Positions 56,511 through 64,000 of a DNA stretch of 64,000 nucleotides are shown one piece after another. The position numbers and the translations under genes are program-made. Position 1 is the first letter of the stretch. Every line of letters starts with the position of its first letter. The notes under the pieces were generated by a model, which ran no database searches, was not told where the DNA came from, and was given only the letters and a program-made list of their open reading frames with translations. The stretch covers positions 1 to 64,000 of the forward strand of contig NZ_RJVR01000189.1 in assembly GCF_003999195.1 (NCBI RefSeq), in the 5' to 3' direction. Source of the stretch: Streptomyces soli (GTDB lineage: Bacteria > Actinomycetota > Actinomycetes > Streptomycetales > Streptomycetaceae).

Positions 56511-58433
56511 ATGCCCGCAGAACGCGTCACCTCAACGAGCCCGGACACCGCCGTGCCGGCGGTGTCCGGGCCCCCTCGGAGACTGAGCCGCCGGACGGTG
56601 CTGGGCGGGGCCGCCGCCATGACGGGAGCGGTCGCCGTGTCGGCCGCCACCGTGGTGCCGGCAGCCGCGGCCCCGGCACCGACGGCCGCGAGCGCGTACG
56701 AGCGCGCCCTTCCCGCCGTCTCCGGGATCAAGAAGCGGTCCCGGCTGGTCGACTACGAGGTGTTCGAGCTGGCCGCCTTGATGCGGGCCGGTGTCGTCAC
56801 TTCGGTGCAGGTCACCCAGGCGTACTTGGACCGTATCGACCGCTTCAACGGCCCCTTCGAGACCTACGGCGACAACGGCCTGTACAACGCGTTCGTCCGG
56901 ATCGACCGGGACGGCGCGCTGGCCCAGGCGGCCGCCGCTGACGCGCAGTTCAAAAAGGCCAGGCACTCGGGCGAGGACCTGCCCCCGCTGCTCGGCATCC
57001 CGTTCGGCATCAAGGACTCGGTGGCCGTCAAGGGCTTCGAGGCCAAGGACGGCAGCCACGCCTTCGACGGCAACGCCGCGCTGCGGGACGCCACGGTCGT
57101 CCACCGGCTGCGCACGGCCGGCGCGGTGATCCTGGGTCACACGGTGTGCTCCGCCTTCTCCGGCTCGATCACCGGCACCTTCGCCGGCAACGCCTGGAAC
57201 ATGGCCTATGTACCCGGCGGATCCAGCCAGGGCTCCGGTGTCGCTCCGATCGCTCGGCTGGCGGCCGCCGCCATCGGCGAGGAGACCGGCGGGTCCATCA
57301 TGATGCCGTCGGCGGCCAACGGCGCCAGCGGCATCAAGCCGTCGCTCGGCACCAGTTCGGTGGCCGGGCTGATGCCGCTGTCGCCGGGATACGACGTGCT
57401 GGGCCCGATCGCCCGGTCGGTGCGCGACGCGTCCCTGATCCTCTCGGTGATCCTCGGCCCCGACCCCGCCAACGACCCCCTGACCCTTGCGGCCCCCGAC
57501 CCCTTCCCGGCCATGCCGCTCACCGCCCGCAAGGGTTCCCGGCCGCTTTCCGGCATCACCATCGGGATCCCGCAGACCGACTGGATGCGTACCAGCAAGG
57601 GCATCCAGGTCGGCACCCCGCCGCAGGACCTCTACGACGCCGACCACAGCGCCGCCTTCGAACGGCTCAAGCAGCAACTCACCTCGCTGGGCGCGACGGT
57701 GAAGGAATTCCCCGGCCTGGACGTCACCGTGCCGCAGAACGACCCGTACTTCGCCAGCACCGACGTCCTGGCCACCGTCGACGGTTCCCCCGTCTCACCC
57801 TCCTCCGCGGTGCTGAGCCCCAACCGGTACGAGATCGGCTACTGGAAGGCGGTCGGAGACTTCGCCGCCACCCGCCCGGCCGACCAGGCAGCCGCGCTGC
57901 TGGCCCAGTACGGGCGCAAGGGCCCCAACGACACGACGGCCTCCTTCGACTCGGCGACCCGGTTCGCCGGCGCGGTGCCCGCCTCCGTCCGGGTCGAGGG
58001 CGAGAAGCGGCGCCGCACCCTGCAGGCCAACTACCAGGCCGCACTGGACGCGGCGGGCGTGGACTTCATGCTCGTACTGTCCATCGGCGCGCAGATCGGT
58101 TTGCGCGCCGGCGGTGGCTTCCCGGTCTACCGGGCCTACTACCAACTGCCCAACGCCCTGACGTGGCCCATGGTCTCGTTCCCGATCGGCTACGACAGCA
58201 CGGTCGGCCTGCCGATAGCGGCTCAGTTCTGGGGGCCGAGGTTCAGCGAGCCGGAGATCGTCCAGGCCGCCATCGACTACCAGGCCCACTTCCCCGAGTA
58301 CCACAACGCGGCCCCGCCGGACCCGGTCACCACGGGGACGCCGAAGGTCGCGCCGCGCCGCCTGACTGTGGCGCCCGCGGCACCGCCCGAGCTGTCCAAC
58401 GACCCGCTAGTAGCCGAGGAGGCCCTGCGATGA
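56511..58433 (+). CDS. Tat-exported amidase-signature-family hydrolase
   Basis: A 640-residue secreted amidase. The signal region has the twin-arginine motif RRLSRRTVLGG (residues 23-33) and a cleavage region after VVPAAAAPAP. Amidase-signature triad: K168 (GIPFGIKDSVA), cis-Ser around S238/S239 (PGGSSQGSG) and the nucleophile S262 (EETGGSI). It hydrolyses an amide outside the cell; the substrate is unknown. AGGACAGGAA precedes ATG 56511. Its stop overlaps the start of the 57-residue peptide gene (ATGA). The amidase is longer than typical cytoplasmic family members (450-500) because of the leader and a C-terminal extension. Confidence 0.87.
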   Translation: MPAERVTSTSPDTAVPAVSGPPRRLSRRTVLGGAAAMTGAVAVSAATVVPAAAAPAPTAASAYERALPAVSGIKKRSRLVDYEVFELAALMRAGVVTSVQVTQAYLDRIDRFNGPFETYGDNGLYNAFVRIDRDGALAQAAAADAQFKKARHSGEDLPPLLGIPFGIKDSVAVKGFEAKDGSHAFDGNAALRDATVVHRLRTAGAVILGHTVCSAFSGSITGTFAGNAWNMAYVPGGSSQGSGVAPIARLAAAAIGEETGGSIMMPSAANGASGIKPSLGTSSVAGLMPLSPGYDVLGPIARSVRDASLILSVILGPDPANDPLTLAAPDPFPAMPLTARKGSRPLSGITIGIPQTDWMRTSKGIQVGTPPQDLYDADHSAAFERLKQQLTSLGATVKEFPGLDVTVPQNDPYFASTDVLATVDGSPVSPSSAVLSPNRYEIGYWKAVGDFAATRPADQAAALLAQYGRKGPNDTTASFDSATRFAGAVPASVRVEGEKRRRTLQANYQAALDAAGVDFMLVLSIGAQIGLRAGGGFPVYRAYYQLPNALTWPMVSFPIGYDSTVGLPIAAQFWGPRFSEPEIVQAAIDYQAHFPEYHNAAPPDPVTTGTPKVAPRRLTVAPAAPPELSNDPLVAEEALR

Positions 58434-58603
58434 GCTTCCTCACCGTCGGCTGGGGCCCGGTCGTCAACGCCGGCCTCCCACCGCAGCACCCCGGGGACGG
58501 CGATGCGCCGGTCGCCACCGTCGGCTGGCTGCCCAAGCTCGGCACCGCCTTTTACCCCTACCCCGACGACGACCCCGACGCGGCCCCGGCCGTCTCCCGA
58601 TGA
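58430..58603 (+). CDS. 57-residue peptide coupled to the amidase gene
   Basis: The ATG overlaps the amidase stop (ATGA) and the frame ends 34 bp before the next gene. The product has two related units, TVGWGPVVNAGLP and TVGWLPKLGTAFY, an acidic tail (DDDPDAAP), no cysteine, and no signal or membrane segment. The start overlap and natural composition suggest a real gene. It could be an amidase partner or a peptide substrate; I recognise no family. Confidence 0.5.
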   Translation: MSFLTVGWGPVVNAGLPPQHPGDGDAPVATVGWLPKLGTAFYPYPDDDPDAAPAVSR

Positions 58604-58637
58604 CCGCCGCTCGCGCGCGGCTTGAGAAAGGCATCTG

Positions 58638-61598
58638 GTGCATCAAGTGCATGACGTGAAAAGAAAGAGATCTGTGCGGGCGCTGCGGCGTCCGCTCACC
58701 GTGGCGGCTGCGGGACTTGTCCTGCTCGGGGCGACGGCGGCCGCGTCCCTTCCGGCCGCCGCTTCGACCCCGGGGCCCGGCACGGCCGTGGTCGATTCAG
58801 GAAACGGCTGGACGGTGACCCGGGCGGCCGGCGGCTATCTGGTGTCGCTCAAGCTGCACACCGCACTGCCCGTGAAGGACGACGTACCCGAACTGCTCGC
58901 CGGGGGACAGAACTTGGGCCCCGCCGCGGAGTCGGCGGACGGGCGTACGCTCACCGTGACGACGGCCGACCCGTCGGTGGCCACCGCCAAGGCGGTCACC
59001 TGGCAGTGGTCCAGCGGTGGCAACAGCACAGCCGTAGGCCCGACCGCTCTGCCCTCCGCGGGCGCCCAGCTCAGGTCCCAGCAGAAAGCCCTGCCGACGA
59101 CCCCTGGCACGTCGGGGACGACGAGCGGCGATCCGACGACCATCGGTAAGGGCAACTACACGATCGCCGACTACAACTTCGGCGCCCAGTCCATCCCCCT
59201 CGCCGACATCGGCGGCATCCGCGGGGAACTCGAAGGACGCATCTACCTGCCGACCGCCGGCGGGGCGCACCCCCTGGTGATCTTCCTGCACGGCCGGCAC
59301 AGCTCGTGCTACAACACCACGACCCTGAAGGGCGCGGGCGGAGTCTGGCCGTGCGCGGCCGGGACGGCCCCCATCCTGAGCTACGCCGGTTACGACGGCG
59401 CCGGTGAGGCGCTCGCGGCGGACGGCTACACCGTGGTGTCGATCTCCGCGAACGCGATCAACGCCAACGACAACCAGCTCTCCCCGGACGACGGCGCGGT
59501 CACCCGCGGCCAACTCGTACTCGACACCCTCACCATGCTCAAGGCGGCGAACGACGCGCGGCCGGTCAGCTACCACGATGCCGCGGCCGGCCAGGACGTG
59601 ACCCTGAACCAGGCGCTGGCCGCCGGACAGTCCACATACCCGACCGGCACGCTGACGGCGAATCAGCTCGTGAACACGATGGACTTCAGCCAAATCGGGC
59701 TGATGGGCCACTCGCGCGGCGGCGAAGGCGTCGTCACCGCGGGCACCCTCAACGAGGCCCTGCCGCATCCGTGGAACATCAAGTCGGTCTTCGCCCTCGC
59801 GCCGATCGACTTCACCCGCGCCACTCTGCCGGACGTGGTGACCACGACGCTGCTGCCCTACTGCGACGGCGATGTGTCGGACCAGCAGGGCCAGCACTTC
59901 TACGCCGACTCGCGCGACAACACCTTCCAGGACAACGTGCAGCGCTCGGACATCTGGGTCATGGGCACCGACCACGACTTCTACAACACCTCCTGGACCC
60001 CGCCGTATCCGGGTGCCGCGGACGACTGGACGAACGTCAACGACCCGGTGTGCGGCACCAGTGACACCGCGTTGGCTTCCGGCAAGAACACCCGGCTCAC
60101 CGCGGCGCAGGAGTACCAGGTGGGCTCGGCGTACATCTCCGGGTTCTTCGAGGCGACCCTCGGCGGACAGACGCGCTTCCAGGGCATGTTCGATGGTTCC
60201 GGGCAGCTGCCGTCATCCGTGGCGTCCTACGCGGACGTAAGGACGGTGGCCCAGCAGCCCACCGCCACGCGTGAGGACATCACCACGTTCAAGGACACGT
60301 CCCCGCTCGTCAGCACAACGGGAGCGGTCACGGCCACGGTCTGCGCCAGCAAGTACGGGCGCACGGTTCCCGAGGTGCTCCCGTACTGCACCAACCCGGG
60401 CAGCACGCTGACCAACCAGCAGGTGCCGTACTGGACACCCGCCGCATTCGCCCCCAACGTCCCGCTCAACCCCATGACACACCTGACATGGACCGGCACG
60501 GACGGCGGCCTCAGCGTGGCGGTCCCGTCCTCCCAGCGCAATGTCTCGCACTACGACGAGATGACCGTGGACATGTCGCCCGACGAGAGCGTCGCCACAG
60601 GGACGGACATGAAGCTGAGCGTCACCGACAGCGCCGGCCACACCTGGAGCGACCTGGTGTCCCACCTCAACACCTGGGGGGTGAGCCGGATGCCGGGCAG
60701 CACATCCACGCTGCTGCAAAAGATCGTTCTCCAGCAGGTTCACGTGCCGACCTCGGCACTGAAGCAGGCGGGCCTGGACCTGAACCGCGTCTCCAAGGTC
60801 ACCTTCACCCCGGCCGTCGGTGCCGACGGCACGGCGACCGGTGGAGCGTACCTGTCCGACCTCGGCTTCGACAGCAAGGACCTGGGCACGGCCCGGGTCC
60901 AAGTACGGCCGACGGTCAATGTGGCGTCCACCACGGTGGAAGAGGGCTCCGGACCCGGCACGGACCACGTCGCCGTCTACCTCTCGCAGCCGAGCGCGTC
61001 CGACGTCACGGCGTACCTGACGGTCATCGGCTCGGCGACGGGCAAGGTGGGGCTCGCCATGCAGAAGATCACCTTCCGCCCGGGTGCGACCTGCCAGGCG
61101 GTCGCGATCCCGGTGACCGGCGACACCCTCGCCGGGACGGCCCCGACCACCTCCTACAAGATCGCGGTGTCGAATCCGACCGACGCGGTGCTGGGCAGCA
61201 ATGACTATGGCACCGTCACCGTCCGGGAAGACGACGGCCTCACCGGCACGGCGGTCCCCGCAGCACCGGTAGGCGTGCAGGGCGACGTCTGCGCCGAGCA
61301 CAGCGCGCTCTCCCACCCGGGCAAGCTGACCGTCAGCGACACCACGCCGGTTCCCGGTGAGACGGTCTCCGTACGCGGGTCGGGCTACCGCGCCGGCGAG
61401 AGTGTTGCGTTGGCCCTCGGCTCCTCGGCGCTCGACAGCGCCATCGCGGGCAGCGACGGCACGGTGGAGTTTCGCGCCGTGATACCCGCGGACCAGCCCT
61501 CCGGCACCGCGGTGCTCACCGCGATCGGGGCGGGCTCCGCCCGCACGAGGACGGCGGACATCCGTGTCGGCCGTGTGCTGAACGGGGGAACCCGGTAA
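58638..61598 (+). CDS. Large secreted alpha/beta-hydrolase with C-terminal Calx-beta and Ig-like domains
   Basis: A 986-residue protein. Residues 1-42 are a signal peptide (VKRKRSVRALRRPLTVAAAG, cleavage after PAAAS). An alpha/beta-hydrolase core follows at about 190-500: VIFLHGRHSSCYN as oxyanion segment, GHSRGGEG with nucleophile S359, and FALAPIDFTRA. A Calx-beta-type domain spans about 757-870 (VNVASTTVEEGSGPG, YGTVTVREDDG). An Ig-like domain is at the end (VSVRGSGYRAGESVAL). It resembles secreted esterases/lipases of streptomycetes. GTG 58638 has AAAGG upstream; a GTG at 58656 is also possible. Confidence 0.8.
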   Translation: MHQVHDVKRKRSVRALRRPLTVAAAGLVLLGATAAASLPAAASTPGPGTAVVDSGNGWTVTRAAGGYLVSLKLHTALPVKDDVPELLAGGQNLGPAAESADGRTLTVTTADPSVATAKAVTWQWSSGGNSTAVGPTALPSAGAQLRSQQKALPTTPGTSGTTSGDPTTIGKGNYTIADYNFGAQSIPLADIGGIRGELEGRIYLPTAGGAHPLVIFLHGRHSSCYNTTTLKGAGGVWPCAAGTAPILSYAGYDGAGEALAADGYTVVSISANAINANDNQLSPDDGAVTRGQLVLDTLTMLKAANDARPVSYHDAAAGQDVTLNQALAAGQSTYPTGTLTANQLVNTMDFSQIGLMGHSRGGEGVVTAGTLNEALPHPWNIKSVFALAPIDFTRATLPDVVTTTLLPYCDGDVSDQQGQHFYADSRDNTFQDNVQRSDIWVMGTDHDFYNTSWTPPYPGAADDWTNVNDPVCGTSDTALASGKNTRLTAAQEYQVGSAYISGFFEATLGGQTRFQGMFDGSGQLPSSVASYADVRTVAQQPTATREDITTFKDTSPLVSTTGAVTATVCASKYGRTVPEVLPYCTNPGSTLTNQQVPYWTPAAFAPNVPLNPMTHLTWTGTDGGLSVAVPSSQRNVSHYDEMTVDMSPDESVATGTDMKLSVTDSAGHTWSDLVSHLNTWGVSRMPGSTSTLLQKIVLQQVHVPTSALKQAGLDLNRVSKVTFTPAVGADGTATGGAYLSDLGFDSKDLGTARVQVRPTVNVASTTVEEGSGPGTDHVAVYLSQPSASDVTAYLTVIGSATGKVGLAMQKITFRPGATCQAVAIPVTGDTLAGTAPTTSYKIAVSNPTDAVLGSNDYGTVTVREDDGLTGTAVPAAPVGVQGDVCAEHSALSHPGKLTVSDTTPVPGETVSVRGSGYRAGESVALALGSSALDSAIAGSDGTVEFRAVIPADQPSGTAVLTAIGAGSARTRTADIRVGRVLNGGTR

Positions 61599-61618
61599 TT
61601 CCGGCGCAACCGGACTGA

Positions 61619-61668
61619 ACCGGTTCGCGGCGGGTGACGGCTATGCCTGCCACCCGCCGCGAACCGGT
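61619..61668. terminator. Perfect 18-bp hairpin between the secreted hydrolase and tRNA-Pro
   Basis: ACCGGTTCGCGGCGGGTG (61619-61636) is exactly complementary to 61651-61668 with a 14-nt loop. It ends the plus-strand hydrolase transcript and, on the other strand, the tRNA transcript. Confidence 0.85.
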
Positions 61669-61694
61669 CTTGACCGTGACCTGCGATAACACCG

Positions 61695-61768
<74 letters not shown>

Positions 61769-61802
61769 GTGGAACGTGCTCAGAATACCCTGTTTCCGCT
61801 GA

Positions 61803-62543
61803 TCAGCCGAATCGCTCGATACGGATCCGGTCCACCGGCTGCCCGCCGGCGACCAGCAGCCGAGAGGCGTGCTCGGCAAAGCCGTTGCTGCCGCAGATGT
61901 ACGCCTCCCAGCCGCCGGAGGGCTGGTGCTCGCCCAGGTACGGCTCGAGGTGGGCGGCGGTGAGGCGGCCGTCGGTGCGGGTGTGGATGACGGTGGTCTC
62001 GGGGCCGTACTCGGAGGCGTAGATGAGGTCGGCGGGTGTGCGGGCCGAGACCAGGAGGCGCAGGGGGAGGTCCAGGCCGCGGAGGCGGTGGTGGCGGATC
62101 ATGGACATGAGGGGGACGACGCCGGAGCCGGCGCCGAGGAGGAGGGCGGGGCGGTCGCCGGGCCAGGCGAAGAAGCCGCTGAGGGGGCCGCGGACCTCGA
62201 CGGTGTCGCCGGGGCGGGCGGTGGTGTGGAGGTGGCCGGAGACCTCGCCGCCGTCGACGTGGTCGAGGGTGAGCTCGATGTGCCCCGAGTCGTCCGGCGC
62301 CGAGGCGATGGAGTAGTGCCGCTGGGCGGTGTAGCCGTCTTGGGCGGTGAGGCGCAGCATGAGGTGCTGGCCCGGGAGGTGGCCCTGCCACTGCGGGACG
62401 GCCAGGCGGAAGGTGGCGGCGCGCGGGGTCTCGCGGCGGATGTGGGTGATGACGGCACGCTGCCAGGTGGCGGCGGCGCGGTTGCTCACCGCGATCCGGC
62501 CGGCAACGGCGAAAGCCGTGGTCGGAACGAAGGTGTCAGTCAC
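61803..62543 (-). CDS. Ferredoxin-NADP-reductase-like flavin reductase
   Basis: A 246-residue FNR-type reductase. The FAD-binding motif is RHYSIASAP, the flavin loop is GPLSGFFAW, the NAD(P) motif is LLGAGSGVVPLMSM, and YICGSNGFAE closes the fold. It lacks an iron-sulfur domain. It overlaps the molybdopterin oxidoreductase gene by 8 bp (GTG start), so it probably supplies electrons to, or takes them from, that enzyme. Confidence 0.87.
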   Translation of the reverse strand: MTDTFVPTTAFAVAGRIAVSNRAAATWQRAVITHIRRETPRAATFRLAVPQWQGHLPGQHLMLRLTAQDGYTAQRHYSIASAPDDSGHIELTLDHVDGGEVSGHLHTTARPGDTVEVRGPLSGFFAWPGDRPALLLGAGSGVVPLMSMIRHHRLRGLDLPLRLLVSARTPADLIYASEYGPETTVIHTRTDGRLTAAHLEPYLGEHQPSGGWEAYICGSNGFAEHASRLLVAGGQPVDRIRIERFG

Positions 62544-63159
62544 CGGAGTAGCGCTCCTCCCGCCACGGGTCGCCCCGGTGGTGGTAGCCGTTGGCCTCCC
62601 AGAAGCCGGGCAGGTCGTGGTCGAGGATCCGGAGCCCGGCGATCCACTTTGCGCTCTTCCAGAAGTAGAGGTGGGGGACGATCAGCCGGGCCGGGCCGCC
62701 GTGTTCGGGGGCGAGCGGCTCGCCGTCGTACTCCCAGGCGATCCAGGCGCGGCCGCCGGTCACGTCGGCCAGCGGGAGATTGGTGGTGTAGCCGGTGTGG
62801 GAGTAGGCGACGACGTGCGTGGCCCCGGGGGCCGGGCGGGCCTCGGCGAGGAAGACGTCGAGGCTGACACCGGCGAAACGTACGCCGAACTTCGACCAGG
62901 TCGTCACGCAGTGGATGTCGCCCCGGTACTCGGAACGGGGGAGGGCGTGCGCCTCCTCCCAGCCCCAGGTGCGGGGGGCGCCGACGAGGCCGTCGATACG
63001 GAACGTCCAGTCGGCCTCGGCCAGTTGGGGCGTGACCTCGGCGGACAGCACGGGCCAGGTGTCGCGGGCGTCGTACTGGCCGGGAGGCAGCCGGGGGTCG
63101 CGGTCGGCGGCGGTGGCCCGCCCGGTGAAGCCCCGGGTGGGCAGGGGCCGGGTCGTCAT
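62536..63159 (-). CDS. Sulfite-oxidase-fold molybdopterin oxidoreductase
   Basis: A 207-residue molybdopterin-binding protein of the MsrP/YedY-like type. The molybdenum-ligating cysteine is in IHCVTTWSKFG, preceded by the RGDIH segment, and HGGPARLIVPHLYFWKSAKW is the cofactor-binding signature. There is no signal peptide, so it is likely cytoplasmic. ATG 63159 overlaps the amidohydrolase stop (ATGA). The substrate is unknown. Confidence 0.88.
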   Translation of the reverse strand: MTTRPLPTRGFTGRATAADRDPRLPPGQYDARDTWPVLSAEVTPQLAEADWTFRIDGLVGAPRTWGWEEAHALPRSEYRGDIHCVTTWSKFGVRFAGVSLDVFLAEARPAPGATHVVAYSHTGYTTNLPLADVTGGRAWIAWEYDGEPLAPEHGGPARLIVPHLYFWKSAKWIAGLRILDHDLPGFWEANGYHHRGDPWREERYSGD

Positions 63160-64000
63160 GCGATGGCCGCCAGGGAGTTCAGGGCGGCTGCCTCGTCCAG
63201 GGTGAGCAGTTCGCGGTCGCGCATCAGGATCCGGCCGTCCACGACGGTGTCGCGTACGTCGGCGGCGGCAGCGGCGTACGCGACCATCGACCACGGGTCG
63301 TGACGCGGCGTCAGGTGCGGTCGGCCCAGGTCCAGGACCAGCAGGTCGGCGCGCTTGCCGGCCTCCAGCGAGCCCAGCCGGTCGGCGAGGCCGAGGGCGC
63401 GGGCGGACTCGATGGTGGCCATCCGCACCGCCTGCTCGGCGGTGATGGCCGTCGGGTCGCCGGCCGCCTTGTGCACGAGTGCGGCGACCCGGATCGCGCC
63501 CACCAGGTCCAGGGTGTTGGAGCTGACCGCGCCGTCCGTGCCGAGGCCGACGGTGACGCCTGCCTCGAGAAGGTCGGTGACCCGGGCGACGCCGCAGCCC
63601 AGCTTGAGGTTGGACACCGGGCAGTGCGCGACGCCCGTCCCGGTGCGGGCCAGCGCCGCGATCTCGGCGTCGGTGAGGTCGACGGCGTGCGCGAGCAGCA
63701 CGTCGGGGCCGAGCAGGCCGAGGGAGTCGAGCAGCTCGACCGGGCGCTTGCCGTGCCGCTCGACGACCATGGCGACCTCGGCCGCGTTCTCGGCGGCGTG
63801 GATGTGCAGCAGCGCGCCGTGCTCGCGGGCCAGCGCCGCGATGTCGGTGAGCTGGGCCGGGGAGAGGGTGTACGTGCTGTGCGCGAAGAGCACCGGCCGC
63901 GTACCGGGCGCGGGCGTCCGGGCCGCCAGGTCCTTACGGGCCCAGGCCAGCCGGTCCTCGTACGGCCGTCCGTCCGGCGGGCCCGGCACGTCCATGAAGG
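63156..64000 (-). CDS. Amidohydrolase (cytosine/adenosine-deaminase-like), N-terminus outside the window
   Basis: Only the C-terminal 281 residues are present; the frame is open through the right edge, and the N-terminal HxH metal motif is missing from the window. Motifs seen are LFAHSTYTLSPAQL, LLHIHAAENAAEV (metal His), LLAHAVDLTD, GTGVAHCPVSNLKLGCG and GLGTDGAVSSNTLDL (catalytic Asp). These match the SAH/MTA- or 8-oxoguanine-deaminase branch. It is coupled to the molybdopterin oxidoreductase gene. Confidence 0.85.
   Translation of the reverse strand, partial: FMDVPGPPDGRPYEDRLAWARKDLAARTPAPGTRPVLFAHSTYTLSPAQLTDIAALAREHGALLHIHAAENAAEVAMVVERHGKRPVELLDSLGLLGPDVLLAHAVDLTDAEIAALARTGTGVAHCPVSNLKLGCGVARVTDLLEAGVTVGLGTDGAVSSNTLDLVGAIRVAALVHKAAGDPTAITAEQAVRMATIESARALGLADRLGSLEAGKRADLLVLDLGRPHLTPRHDPWSMVAYAAAAADVRDTVVDGRILMRDRELLTLDEAAALNSLAAIA

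Overview
The window is about 72% GC by eye, with strong G/C third-position bias, GTG and TTG starts, dense ATGA/GTGA stop-start overlaps and a mycothiol biosynthesis gene (mshC). It also has a ParA-partner (ParJ-type) gene, a DUF3090/SCO1664-family pair, and ABC sugar importers without their own ATPase. Together these point to a Streptomyces chromosome. No plasmid, phage or integrase gene is visible.

Left end (1-10.2 kb): conserved chromosomal core. It runs aldo/keto reductase, F420/LLM oxidoreductase, ferritin-like protein, CorA, histidine phosphatase, DUF3090, SCO1664-like protein, mshC, parJ. Two copies of a TA-flanked inverted-repeat element sit here, exactly at the TAG stop codons of the ferritin-like gene and mshC. 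A third copy lies at 37.0 kb in the same position relative to an ABC permease.

10.2-16.1 kb: a GH18-like lipid-anchored or membrane hydrolase, then an L-fuconate dehydratase plus SDR operon. An FCD-type GntR regulator lies 2 kb away, and its promoter carries the same operator word found before the dehydratase. A patatin-like lipase lies between.

16.1-24.7 kb: a GNAT and a polytopic membrane protein. Then comes a tightly coupled six-gene minus-strand operon: MDR dehydrogenase, 6-pyruvoyl-tetrahydropterin-synthase-like protein with a degenerate zinc site, GT4, methyltransferase, flippase-like protein, small membrane protein. It is divergent from a CDP-alcohol phosphatidyltransferase, with a RibD-type reductase beyond. 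The product is unknown, possibly a pterin- or lipid-linked glycoconjugate. A mycothiol-dependent-isomerase-fold protein follows.

24.7-45.2 kb: an amino-sugar/oligosaccharide region. Three closely related GntR/UTRA regulators, a GH19 chitinase with a recognisable promoter and DasR-like site, a copper amine oxidase and a secreted beta-propeller come first. Then a divergent locus: GH20 hexosaminidase-GH9-GNAT on one side, and an LplABC-type importer followed by ThuA-like, xylose-isomerase-like, epimerase, regulator, SIS, sugar kinase and MDR genes on the other. The genes read as uptake plus intracellular breakdown of a GlcNAc-containing oligosaccharide.

45.2-61.6 kb: NUDIX and PhzF genes, then a GntR/UTRA regulator, an APC permease and a single-chain PfkB kinase-SIS fusion. 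This layout matches a fructosamine (Frl-type) system in which the kinase and deglycase have been joined. It is followed by a nucleotidyltransferase-fold protein, metallophosphoesterase, LOG-family protein, allantoinase, hydantoin-type racemase homologue, a Tat-exported amidase, a coupled 57-residue peptide, and a large secreted alpha/beta-hydrolase. This is the most unusual block in the window.

Right end (61.6-64 kb): tRNA-Pro(GGG), then on the minus strand a flavin reductase, a molybdopterin oxidoreductase and the C-terminal part of an amidohydrolase cut by the window edge. All functions are inferred from motifs and context read by eye; no database search was possible.
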